64,000 bases of DNA from positions 2,232,001-2,296,000 of the forward strand of contig JBAIAA010000261.1 of NCBI GenBank assembly GCA_037893245.1. The letters run 5' to 3'. Under the pieces are notes generated by a model. The model did no database searches, was not told the DNA's origin, and saw only the letters and a program-made list of their open reading frames with translations. This stretch comes from Crossaster papposus (lineage: Eukaryota; Echinodermata; Asteroidea; Velatida; Solasteridae). Position numbers and translations under genes: made by a program. Positions 1 to 11,000 of this stretch are shown here, in pieces. Numbering within the stretch: position 1 is the stretch's first letter; every line of letters begins with the position of its first letter.

Positions 1-1220
1 ATTGTCATAAAATATATCGCTTTCCATCGTATCGACGATCTCAAAGCGCTTTACAATTATAAATAAGCTTTTTTGGGAGGTCAATGTGGCACAACATAAA
101 TTTAGTAGGATGTTCATGGTTACCATGGCAACTGATATTTTTCCATTGAATGAAAACATGGGAAAACGTGTTTTGTTGGTGGATCAAAATCATGTTTTCC
201 TTGCCGAAAACTATGGAGTATATATAGACAAGATAAATCATGATCACGTGACCAATAACAATGAATGCTTAAAATCTATTAATGTCGCCATTATCGAAAA
301 AACAAACTACTTATAATGCTCACCTTTGCACACATTTCTTAGTTTGTGGTACTTTTAGTTCTTGCATAAATAAAATACAAAAGATTGGTACAATCATTTC
401 ACTGGTGCCAATTTTGCTTTGAAAAACGGTGACCAAATCATACAAACAAAACCGATTTGCCCTTAGACTTAACTCAAGTCGAAATTGCTTTAAGTTGGTA
501 TCAGTAACACCCTTAACGTTCGGGAAAAGAACAAAACCTACGTTGTTTACGTTTGATGCGGAGGACATTTTGGGGTATTCGTATACGCATTTCCAGACGT
601 CATGAAAATCTAGTCTGTATCTCGTAAAATCGGCGCGGTGACAGCATCAGACTGGTGCCGCAAATAGTGCATTGAATACACGATCGATATCACAAAGGGA
701 ATTGAGGTTCCATGCCACAGTAAACGTCTGCGACGTTGTCATGGAACCGCGACTACGCCCAAACAGCTCGAGTTTTTGGGGAAGTGTTCCCAGAACCTTG
801 TTATACACAAGAATAACACAAAACGCCCAGTTTTTAAAGGATGGTTTTGTGAATCTTTATACCCTTCTTTTAATTGCTCCTACCGATTAACACTATTTCG
901 TTCAAAACGCGTTTATGGTGTACAGTGTTTAGGGAACAAAACAGAAAATGGGTAAATCTGATGTAATATTCAAATTGTATGTAAATCTCACCTCAAACAG
1001 AGGCAGCATTCTAAAAAAAAATTCTCTCATGATGTAGCATCTGAGTCAAAGGATGGTTTTGTGGATGTAATTTACCCACCCCTTGCTTCACAGCGTTTCA
1101 CTTTATTGGAATATAAGATAGCATGTTCAGGATGCATACAGCGTGAAATAAACCTTTGTGTATTCCTAGCAGTCGATATGGACATATTTAATACGCATAC
1201 GGATATACGTACGCGGCTAG
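1..1220. repeat. Direct repeat R1, copy 1
   Basis: Bases 1 to about 507 recur almost identically at 2751-3257, and 1044 to about 1220 recur at 3256-3435. Copy 2 lacks the roughly 536 bases at 508-1043. The 76-codon open frame at 86-316 is identical in both copies but resembles no family I know, so I do not call it a gene. The window cuts the left end. Confidence 0.85.
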
Positions 1221-1324
1221 GAAAAAAAGTCGTCTATAAGTCTTACATTATACATGTCAACATTTTGATATGAGATGTAAATTGTATCTAACACATAAAA
1301 AAGCAAATCTTTGTATCTCTGTAA

Positions 1325-1430
1325 CGGTATCTTGTGGTAGATCTGGAGGGACTACGAAGATCGTGAATGTTGACGTCAATATTGACGTCAAATTTCACGA
1401 CTTTGGGGGGAAGTCGTGAATTTTGTCGCC
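1325..1430. repeat. Hairpin element fragment (GACGTCAA family)
   Basis: Carries inverted motifs TTGACGTCAATATTGACGTC and CACGACTTTGGGGGGAAGTCGTGAA. The flank TCTGGAGGGACTACG appears inverted near 54935-54955, so this and 54790-54960 look like parts of one MITE-like family. Confidence 0.5.
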
Positions 1431-1503
1431 CCTGTATGTGTAAACGCTGCGATATACGTGGTTATGAATGGAACTTGAATAATTTATTGTCACTGAATGC
1501 TCC

Positions 1504-2578
1504 ATGGACATTTTGGGCGAGAAGCTGAGGCAGAGTTGCAATCACACCCTTAAGTACGTAGATGATCTAACTTTGATCGAGAACACAACTTTTAATGGAA
1601 ATAGCAATATGCAACAGGTTCTTGACCGATTTGATTTATGGGCGGCAGAAAATAATATGCTAATAAACCCAGCAAAGTGTTCTTCTATGGATATCACCTT
1701 TGCTAAGAATCCTACTCCCTTTGATCCATTACAACTCTCTGGCCAACACATTCATACTAGTGGTATTCTCAAAATACTTGGCATTAAAGTGACCAATAAT
1801 CTTAAATGGGATATACATATTAATGACATTATACGTAAAGCAAGTGGACGGTTATTTATGCTAACCACCCTCAGAAGATTTGGTCTTCCGATCAAAGACC
1901 TCATCACCATTTATGTTGGTTTCATTCGACCATTGCTAGAATATGCTGTCCCTGTCTGGCACCCAGGTCTTACTATTAAACAACATAACTCTTTGGAATG
2001 CATACAAAGACGAGCCTGTCGAATTATCTTAGGTAATGATTACATGTCATATCACCATGCCCTGCAGGTGTGTAAAATAAAGGACTTGAAACAACGCCGC
2101 TATGACATTTGCCTTAAATTTGCTAAGTCTTTGATGAGTTGCAATGAATTTCGGAATTGGCTTCCAAAAACCAGAGGAGAAAGTAATAGCCATTGTCTAA
2201 GAAACTCAAATTTGTTGTCCATTCCAAAAGTACGCACCCAGAGACAGGCTAACAGTGCAATTCCTTACATGGTAAAACTACTAAATGAAAGCTGTCTTTA
2301 ACCCTTATTTGCAGACGTCACCGTTTGGGTAGATTGTTTATACTGTCGCACCATAGAATGCCTAATTGTAATTATAACATCTCATTTGGGTTGTAATTTG
2401 TAAATCTGAGTAACCTCTTTTAATCTGTCTAAAGATTATTTTAATGTTCAATATTGTTAACTTTTTATGAATTTTATTTTATACTATAATGTGTAATACT
2501 TGTTGTGAATTCAATGTAATTTTGCTTTTGGCAACCAAGTTGAATTATAATAAACCATGAATAATATAATAAAGCAGA
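1504..2578 (+). mobile_element. 5'-truncated non-LTR retrotransposon (LINE), reverse transcriptase C-terminal part
   Basis: An open frame at 1504-2301 (265 codons) begins just before the reverse transcriptase catalytic box YVDD (residues 18-21, in LKYVDDLTLIE). It continues through thumb-region motifs such as LGIKVTNNLKWD, FIRPLLEYAVPVWHPGL and IQRRACRIILG to its natural stop. The rest of the RT, the endonuclease and any ORF1 are missing, as expected of 5' truncation during target-primed integration. An AT-rich 3' UTR runs to about 2578. Domain style suggests the CR1/Jockey-like group; the exact clade is not assigned. The intact frame suggests a fairly young copy. Confidence 0.85.
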
Positions 2579-2750
2579 CTTTTAATGGTTGTGGTTTTCT
2601 TTGTGTATTTTCTCAGAGTAACTGCATTATAAATGATAGCAGCTCACATAATTTATACAGTGATGTTTATTAATTTTGCAATAACATTAATTTCAAAATA
2701 AAAATTGTTTAATTTCATTTGGAACTATTATATCAATAAATAATTAATAA
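2579..2750. other. AT-rich spacer
   Basis: AT-rich sequence between the LINE tail and the second R1 copy. No gene or recognisable element was seen. Confidence 0.5.
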
Positions 2751-3435
2751 TTGTCATAAAATATATCGCTTTCCATCGTATCGACGATCTCAAAGCGCTT
2801 TACAATTATAAATAAGCTTTATTGGGAGGTCAATGTGGCACAACATAAATTTAGTAGGATGTTCATGGTTACCATGGCAACTGATATTTTTCCATTGAAT
2901 GAAAACATGGGAAAACGTGTTTTGTTGGTGGATCAAAATCATGTTTTCCTTGCCGAAAACTATGGAGTATATATAGACAAGATAAATCATGATCACGTGA
3001 CCAATAACAATGAATGCTTAAAATCTATTAATGTCGCCATTATCGAAAAAACAAACTACTTATAATGCTCACCTTTGCACACATTTCTTAGTTTGTGGTA
3101 CTTTTAGTTCTTGCATAAATAAAATACAAAAGATTGGTACAATCATTTCACTGGTGCCAATTTTGCTTTGAAAAACGGTGACCAAATCATACAAACAAAA
3201 CCGATTTGCCCTTAGACTTAACTCAAGTCGAAATTGCTTTAGGTTGGTATCAGTAATGAGTCAAAGGATGGTTTTGTGGCTGTAATTTACCCACCCCTTG
3301 CTTCACAGCGTTTCACTATATTGGAATATAAGATAGCATGTTCAGGATGCATACCGCGTGAAATTAACCGTATTCATAGCAGTCGATATGGACCATTATA
3401 TTTAATACGCATACGGATATACGTACGCGGCTGTG
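2751..3435. repeat. Direct repeat R1, copy 2
   Basis: Matches copy 1 at an offset of 2750 over about 507 bases, then jumps to sequence matching 1044-1220. This is an internal deletion, or the absence of an insertion present in copy 1. Confidence 0.85.
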
Positions 3436-3750
3436 CCGAAAACTCGGATACACAATCGTCTTCACTGCCGTCTATCTCGGTGACTGCGTCGCTAGTAGCG
3501 ACCTTTCGATTCGGGACGGCAGAGCATACAGAACGGAGGGTCAACCGAACGCCCTCGCGGATTTTCCGTTTATGATGCTACATAAAGCTGTACAGTAAAC
3601 TGGCGCCATTGTATGCACGGCTAAGCTGATAAGTTGTGTACTATACACATAGCCTATATAGCGACCACTATAGGCACATGGCTAGAAACAAGACGTTAGT
3701 CATGCATGCAGTGCTAGCCGGCCTGTAAGCTTGCACACGTACATGTACAC
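3436..3750. other. Spacer with a fragment of repeat family C
   Basis: Bases about 3480-3530 contain CTAGTAGCGACCTTTCGATT, followed by CGGGAC, the reverse complement of a motif at 6035-6057. The remainder shows nothing recognisable. Confidence 0.45.
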
Positions 3751-4677
3751 CACTGACCTCTACACCAGCAGCCGATTTCACGAAAAGTGCGTAGCTTGCG
3801 CCATTTTCAAAAGTGGCGTAAGGCTTACGCAACAAAAATGTTGCATAGCTGCGCCATTTCTTTACGGAGCATTTCACGAAACTTGCCGTAGCTGCGCAAC
3901 GTTTTAAACAGCGTTTACGACGACTGTTTGCGTATTATTGTGTTCTTTCACGAAATCGTCGTTGTATCACCTTCGCCCACCATTTTGAAAATAGTTTTGT
4001 CCGACTTTCCGCGAAATCGCGTGGCAACATTAACAATTCTGTCACGGGTAAAATAGTGATTCTTTTACTTCAATCATGGAACTATGAGTGTCTTTTATTA
4101 AGCTTAATAAGTTGAGCAATGACGGGCTCCACGTCAATTACGATTCGCTGGTAAAATAGGTCATTTTCATTCGCTACGCCAAATCTTACGCCACCTAAAT
4201 TGACTGCGCAAGCTACGCCATAATTTGTTGCGCAAGCCGCGGACTTACGCACTGTCAAACTTTCGTGAAACTGTAGTAAGCGAAATGTTGCGCAGCAAAC
4301 AAAAGTAGCGCAGCTTACGCAATAAATTGTGGCACAAGGGGGCTTACGCAATTGCGTAAGGTTTCGTGAAATCGGCTGCTGGACGGATCATTGTCCATAT
4401 TCTGCTGTGCTAACACTTGAAGTCGGCGCGAACTGGAAGTGCAACATGGCGGAGCCGAGACGTCACTGCTGTGAGCCAATGAAATGTCCAGGTGTAGAGG
4501 TCAGTGGATTTACTCTGTACATTTTGTATTTATAAACATTACGTAATACGTATCGTACCAACACCTGGACATTTCATTGGCTCACATAGTGACGTCGTGG
4601 GTCCGCCATGTTGCACTTCTCCGCATGCCGACTTCAAAATGAAACAATGATGATCTGTCCATGTATAGAGGTCAGTG
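3751..4677. mobile_element. Foldback DNA transposon F1, copy 1 (hAT-like, 8-bp duplication), interrupted
   Basis: Ends CACTGACCTCTACACC and the inverse GTGTAGAGGTCAGTG-type end. It is flanked by a perfect 8-bp duplication ATGTACAC (3743-3750 and 4678-4685). Inside, two long arms are imperfect inverted copies, both containing the AAGTCGGCGCGAACTGG and GAGCCAATGAAATGTCC motifs. A 616-bp MITE (3766-4381) interrupts the left arm 15 bp from the end. No transposase is present. Confidence 0.85.
3766..4381. mobile_element. MITE A (CAGCAGCCGATTTCACG ends), nested in F1
   Basis: Terminal inverted repeat CAGCAGCCGATTTCACGAAA at left, with its reverse complement at 4362-4381. The interior is rich in TTACGCAA/TGCGTAAG motifs in both orientations. 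It interrupts the F1 repeat between CTCTACAC and GACGG. A partial inverted relative lies at 40617-41030. Confidence 0.8.
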
Positions 4678-4685
4678 ATGTACAC

Positions 4686-4894
4686 GGGGACGGGGTCTGA
4701 CCGTATGTATTTCGCCCAATCGCTAAATTAAAATAATACATTTAAAATAAAAATCACACAACCGTAAAAAAGTCCAACTTATTGGAAAATGTATAAAAAA
4801 TTCTTCATGAAATTAAATATTTTTGCAATTTTGGGAAATCTTTCAAAATTTGTGGCTTTTTCAGATCAATTTTTCAAGATCTTGAAATATTTTC
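4686..4894. other. AT-rich spacer
   Basis: No gene or known element seen between F1 and the family C repeat. Confidence 0.4.
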
Positions 4895-5110
4895 AAGAAT
4901 CTCCCGTCCCGAATCGAAAGCTCGCTAAAAGAAGCGAGCTTTCGATTCGGGACGAGAGACAACGAGGACGATAAGCCAAGCAAAAACATCGATCTGCGCA
5001 TGCGCGAAACCGAACATGTCTCCGTCCTGTTGAGTTTGGGAACGGTTTGGGGGTGAAAAAGTGTCCGGTCTGTAAGCACGACGGAGCGGTATATTTTGTA
5101 CACACTAGTA
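4895..5110 (-). repeat. Repeat family C, copy 1, with a hairpin end
   Basis: Bases about 4901-4960 form a near-perfect palindrome with arms GTCCCGAATCGAAAGCTCGC and a short AAAA-containing loop. The rest (CATCGATCTGCGCATGCGCG, and a CGGTATATTTTGTACAC end) is an inverted copy of 5870-6060. Confidence 0.65.
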
Positions 5111-5447
5111 GACGTTCATTATGTCGTGAAAACTGATTTGGAATGCTTAGGACTTTTTAAACATGTATACGTTTCCAAATTATTATTATTGTTTTTATTG
5201 TATTTTTTTTTTTGGGGGGGGGGGATTTGGGTTATTTTTTCGGCCTTGAAAAACATCATAATTATGTCCATGGATAAATTATCTAAACTTGGTGGTTATG
5301 CCAATATGGAACAAAAAATGACAAGATTTTTTAATAGTGATTAATCATGTTTTATGTTTGAAACTGTGCTTCTAAAAGAAGAAGGCCACGCCCCTTTTAG
5401 GGGTTTCCAAGGTTTTTACTTGAGCCTCTTTCAAACAACAGTCTTGT
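5111..5447. other. Spacer with T/G-rich tract
   Basis: Contains a T-run and G-run near 5201-5224 and otherwise unremarkable sequence. No gene seen. Confidence 0.4.
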
Positions 5448-5790
5448 GGTTTTTTTAAGACCTATAGAAGTGATATGAAAGCAGTTTTGGGATCTTAAAA
5501 GCTCTATTTATATGAATTCACATGTTTCTGAAATGTCATGTTGGAAAACATCCATTCTGGGGGCGAATGATAATTACAAATCAATAGCTGTCATTTTCAT
5601 ACTGTAAATCAGGATTACTCGGTGCATTGATGTCATACAGAAGCATGAACATTTCATATTCAACTACTTTGTTATGACCTTTAATCTGGGACTTTCCATA
5701 GGGCAGACGCAGGTGCAACAAAATATAAGCGGTACGTTGGACAGTGATCACAGTTGGCTTGGTAAAACACTTACAAATGTAGATACAACA
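5448..5790 (+). repeat. Repeat family D, partial copy (uninterrupted form)
   Basis: Closely matches 52445-52727 joined to 53555-53600, for example TCAGGATTACTCGGTGCATT and CAGACGCAGGTGCAACAAA. This copy has the empty site TACGTTGGACAGTG that is interrupted at 52727. It runs directly into a family C segment. Confidence 0.7.
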
Positions 5791-6065
5791 GGACAGAGAC
5801 ATTTTCGGTTTCGCGCATGCCCAGATAATTTTTTGTCGCTTGGGTCTTCCGTCCCGAATCGCAACCACGACAACGTGTACAAAATATACCATGCCGTAGT
5901 GCTTTATACAGACCGGACGCTATTTCACGCGAAAACCGTTCCCAAACTCGACATGACGGAGACATGTTCGGTTTCACGCATGCGCAGATCGATGTTTTCG
6001 CTTGGATTACCGTCCTCTTTGTCTCCCGTCCCGAATCGAAAGGTCGCTAGTATCGGACATGTCAG
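5791..6065 (+). repeat. Repeat family C, copies 2 and 3
   Basis: Two successive blocks carry CGGTTTCGCGCATGC or CGGTTTCACGCATGC and then CCCGTCCCGAATCG. The second block is the reverse complement of 4895-5110. Copies elsewhere lie at 3480-3530 and 54480-54625. Confidence 0.65.
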
Positions 6066-6615
6066 AGTGAGTATCCGCTAACAATTCGTACGACTACGAA
6101 ATGTCTTTATCTAAAATAGACCTCAAATGATGCGCGCGGGCGATCGAGCGACCATCAGAAAGTTTTGCTCAACTGAGGGCGCCCTCATGCCTTTAGATAA
6201 GATGTGCGATTCACAGACATATAAACCCATAGTTGGTATTTTAGTCGGGCGCCGCGAAATCACGAAATCATCCTGTAGTTTTGAATAGGACCTGGCGGTC
6301 TATGTGTTTATATGTCTGTGGTGCGATTACATTGCATCAACAGGCACGTCGGCAGCAAAAGGCTCGCAAAATTTCGTGCCAACAATTGCATGGTACCGCA
6401 GTACGGGAGGGTATTAACAATATTAACAGTATTTGTGCCAATTTGGCTAAATGGGAATCAAAGGGTTAACGCAAATCTTACGGGTCCCCAGAGTGCTTTG
6501 TGTATAACTTAGGACCCATGACTATAACCGTGTCGTTAGGGGCGGGACACGGTCCCCCAGGGAAGCGCACGTGTAAACCGTCACGGCATTGGTCTAGGGT
6601 CTATTAATGTATTTG
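6066..6615. other. Spacer, nothing recognised
   Basis: GC-richer than its surroundings near 6120-6260. Short open frames show no family motifs. Confidence 0.4.
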
Positions 6616-7008
6616 TTAAAGGTAGTACATGTATACACCATTTGCAGATATCGAAAATATTTAATACCAAATTATTAAGAAATATCTTACTCATTTGAAA
6701 GTAAATAATGATTCTAGGCATCCAGCAAAATGATTGCGCTATATATCCTGTAATTATTCCGAAAAATATAATTTTATAAAAACAAATTCGCGGTCGCCGG
6801 ACGGCGATCGCGAAAAAACAAAGATAACATAAGAATAACTGCCCAATGCCGGTTGAAAACAAACGCTGTTTTTTGTGCTTTTCTCGGCATCCATGATTGT
6901 AAAACTTCGGACAGGTCAGTTAAATGATATTTACTATGAAATACAACCCCCCAAATCTACCCATTAATGATAATTCAAGCAATTACCAATGGTGTATCCT
7001 ACCATTAA
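6616..7008. mobile_element. TTAA-flanked MITE, family T1, copy 1
   Basis: Left end TTAAAGGTAGTACATGTATACACCATTT-like, right end AATGGTGTATCCTACCATTAA, so both ends carry TTAA. Inside is the palindrome CGGTCGCCGGACGGCGATCGCG. Related sequence lies at 63645-63967 (inverted), 60420-60660, 51684-51780 and 26820-26912. The TTAA flanks suggest a piggyBac-type target, but this is inference. Confidence 0.75.
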
Positions 7009-7670
7009 ATGTAGTGAGCTTTTCTTAGAAATGTATACAGGGCCGCTGTTTGTTTTCTATCAGAAGTTGTTTAGTTTTGTAAGTGTAAATATATTATGGT
7101 TTTTTTTTTTTTTTGATGTCTGCACAAGTACAAGCACTATTTTTTGCAACGTTCTTTAAGTGTTATTAATTGCATAACTCTAAATATATATAACATAATT
7201 TTAACCGAACCGTGTCGTGTTGACATGGTGAAGAAATTAAGCTTTACTAGCTGGAAAATATTATAAAATAAAATTAAATTAAATAACAAATAAACGGCGA
7301 CAATGTAATCACTTGTGAAGACATGATAGGTCAAGTATTAAGGAGATCTTATGGAGATCTAAGGAAATGTTTACAGTTAAAAAAAGTAAAATAAAAATTA
7401 TAATACAGAATAAGCTACACCTTGGGAGATTATTAAGTTAGTTGGATTTTAGTTATGATTAATATTCATAAAAAAGAAGAAACTTTTTAAGTGAAAGTAT
7501 ATTGCTAATATACCACTATAGAAATATGTCATGTATTAAAAAACCTAAAAATTTGCAGAGACACAGTAACACTTTCTGTCTATATAAAAAAAAATTGTTC
7601 GATCGAAACAATGCATTTCTTGTTTAATCCGTTAAAGCCGTGTTTTTAATCACGATCGAAGTGGCTCTGC
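7009..7670. other. AT-rich flank downstream of the MMP stop codon
   Basis: Holds the probable MMP 3' UTR (minus strand). No other gene seen. Confidence 0.4.
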
Positions 7671-8035
7671 CTACTTAAACAAAACGGTGGCTAGCATAGC
7701 AGACACGACCCAGGCATGAAGACTGGGTGACAGACCGCTCACGCTGCTCTCTCCTTCGTATTGTTCCATCTGGTCCAGTTCCAGAAGGTTCATCTGCAGG
7801 CTACCAGCGCATCCTTGCCATGCCGGGGCGGTCGGTTTAGGGTACCTGCGCCTTGGCCGGCGCCTCCGGTTGTTGAGTTTGTAGTAGTCTCCGTTCGGGG
7901 TGAAGAAGTAGGTGCGCCGGTCGATCCACTGAAGAGCTGCCGCGATCTGGTTCCCCGGTATGTTCCACTCGCTCACCGGGCGAGGGTAGCCGTCCTCCAC
8001 ACCCTCATTGTATATGTAGCGATAGTACTGATCAC
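7671..8035 (-). CDS. MMP exon 9: hemopexin blade 4, C-terminal tail and stop
   Basis: Encodes [11 protein letters not shown] and [10 protein letters not shown], a YFF strand, and an unusual basic run RRRRPRRR within blade 4. WQGC (Cys463) pairs with Cys273 in the family. After it comes a 45-residue tail with an acidic/Ser part (small residues S-S-V-S-G at 484-488) and a hydrophobic end [13 protein letters not shown], like a GPI-attachment signal. Stop TAG at 7673-7671. No convincing canonical polyadenylation signal was found just downstream; ATTAAA on the minus strand near 7624-7629 is a weak candidate. Confidence 0.9.
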
Positions 8036-11000
8036 CTATCGGCAAAAGCAGAGGGTGGGGTTAGATTCTCAGTAATTAGAAACCCATTGACATGAGACGG
8101 AAAAAGACAAGGGGTATTCAAAAATGTCATTTATTTAAATGTAAAAGTCGATAAACCTCAATAAAGTAATAACGTTATGTTTTGTTCAAAATGTGCGCCT
8201 TTTTAGAGGACCTTGTCTGTCGCTTGAACCCGAGTTACGGGCAAGTTGGGATCGATAAATGACACGGATTTACTATAGAAACCATCCCATCTGTGCAAAT
8301 TCCAATATGGCCAACTCTACACTGAAACCGATGTACTCTGATTCTGGTGGTATGACTTACACAATGCAAAGAACAATCGGTCCTAACATATTTCCAACCA
8401 AACATGCTATACCCAGCACGATATGTGGCAGAGGGGTAACCCCCCCCCCCCCCCCCCCTCTTATCCCTATACCTTATACACACTCAACACTATTGTAACC
8501 TAACCCATCCCCCCTTGAAACCTAAAAGGAATTCCTGAGATTCCGGGAACACAATGGTCAACACAAAAGAGGGGGGGTTTTCTCTGCCACATTTCGTGCT
8601 TCATATGAAACATGCCGCTGGATTTGGATGTGTTCTGTTTGGGTATCCTGACGTCAGTTTATGTCTCGTTAAAATTAATATAAAACTGGTGCATACCAAG
8701 CGATATCACGGAAAGGTGACAAATAATAAAGACACCAGAAAGAAAACGTAAATATAGGCGGAAGATCCAACCCAGTCTTTGAAGGGTTTGCCCCTTCGCT
8801 GATTACCACACTATATACCGTATAGTTCATTTCAGTGTCAGTCAGTAAAATACATCATTATTAGTATGACCCTGCTCATAGGGTTATTTAGCTCGATGCT
8901 GCCATTTCGGCGCAAAGCAGACAAATTAAAGGTAGTATACACCATTTGCTTTTGTTGTAATTTTCGAAAATTTATGGGTTTAGGGGATTCATATCCTATA
9001 GTAAATATTGTGACATTGAACTGTTTAAAGTTATGTGTTCATAGAAGCTGGAAAAACCAAGAAAACAACTGTTTTTCTTGCAGTCTGGTTCCTTGACTTT
9101 GTTTTAACGAATTCAATATATTGGGGCAGTGTTGAATAGAAGTCAGATTTTTACAACGATTGCCAGCCAATTGTTTAAAATTAATACAAAATTCCACTTT
9201 TCTAGAAAACCTCATCGTGATTTCACAGGATGCTTGAGACTGTTATTCAGTTTTTTGCAAATGGTGTATACTACCTTTAACAACAATATCCATATCTGCC
9301 CTCACAGGTTCTCATTTACTCCTTGCTGAAATGAAACAAAGAGTGACCAAGTGCCTTGCTAAATTACCCACAAATTCAATGCTTTAGAACACGAGGTCAC
9401 GACACTCCGTTCTCCGATAACCAACGGAGCAGAGTGAACTGGTGGAGTGTCGTGGTCGGGCGGTTAAGAACTCGGTTTTCTGTTCCGCAGAGCGTGGGTT
9501 CGAATCCCGGTGTCGACACATGTGTCCTTAAGCAAGGCAATTAAACCACTATTGCTTCGTCCTTCTGATGGGACGTAAAGCTGTAGGTCCCGTGCGTTGT
9601 GTAATGCACGTAAAAGAACCCAGTAACACTCTTCGCTAAGAGAAGGGGTTTGCCCCGGTGTTCCTGGCAGCGCCTCGGAATAGGCAACTAGATAGATGGC
9701 GCTTTACAAATGCATGATCATCATCATCATCAACTGCAAAATATTATGTATTACCTTTGAAGAAATAGATGCGGCTGTCTTTCCATACCATGGCAGCATC
9801 AATGTCATTCGGTACACCAATCCAATCAGTAGATATATCGCGCGGGTACCCGGAATCAGCTACTTCACTGTCAAAACTCCACCACTCGCTCCCCTAAAAG
9901 GGAAAGAAAAGAAAATGTAATTACGCCCTCCTGGCTTCAGAAACAATGTTTTCACTCTCTACATCGCAGCATCGAACAATATTATTTTCGGCACTAATCG
10001 ACGTAATCATTGTAAAATAGCGAGAAAACAAATGTGATGCGATCTGTGAAAACCCGCCACATGGTGGCAAAATAAAAAATGAGTTCTTTACATCATCTTA
10101 AAGCTGAGATCATCCTCTTTCTAATGCTTTTTCAATCAGGTCTCTAAGGACCTATACATCAAACGTTAAAATGAACGTCGATTATTGACGTTGCGAAGTT
10201 CTGAGAAAACAGCGTTTAACGATAGGGTACCAGAATAGCAATGAAAAATCAATTTAAAAAAAAATTATATAATATTTATTTATTTATTTATTTTTTTGAT
10301 TTTTTTGATATATTTTTTAGCTTTTATGGGACTTGCAACTTTGCGACATCCGACGGGTTTTCACAGATCGCATCACAAATGTTTAAAACAATTGAATCAT
10401 GCAGCAAAGTGGACCTATTCTCAATTGGGATCTCATCCTCCCCCCCCCCCCCCCCCCCCATATATTTGGGGGAGAACATAATGACGTTGAAAAAGTAGTT
10501 GTCATGCGCGCACAATCCTATTGCACTGTGAGCAGGCTTTTATGGATTTGTCGGTAAAGTTAATTGGCGGTTACTCACTGTAAATATTTGCGGAACTTGT
10601 TTACAGTTTCTCAAGCTACGGTTTTTTTCAGAACGAAATATTATGATAGATGTTCACGCCATATGCAACAGCCTGCTATCTACTTTTCGCCCATAAATTG
10701 AGCCAACCACCGTGCTCTGTCTGACAACGCAAGAAGGTAATGGCATGCACGTTGCAAAAAAAAACCAAGGTCTCAAGCGATGATGCGGTACCAAGAATCT
10801 CTAGACGGGAGATTGATATAGAAAGTAAATGTCCAGTTCTATTCTACTTTTAACAGAAGAGAAACGAGGAGAAACGAGAGCCATGTGCATGCTCAACTTT
10901 CAACAGAGGAACCGACTGTGCCATGCTGACATCAGTTTATATACCGAGCTAGAACTGCATCTGAAGACATCGACCTGTTCGGCGTATAGAATTGGTGAAA

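Noticed and set aside
86..316. 76-codon frame identical in both R1 copies (also 2835-3065)
   Set aside because: Identity follows from the recent duplication of the whole repeat. No protein motif, and the surrounding repeat is non-coding.
9447..9519. Functional leucine/serine-type tRNA
   Set aside because: The head continues into a conserved SINE body and an ATC tail; the cloverleaf is imperfect.
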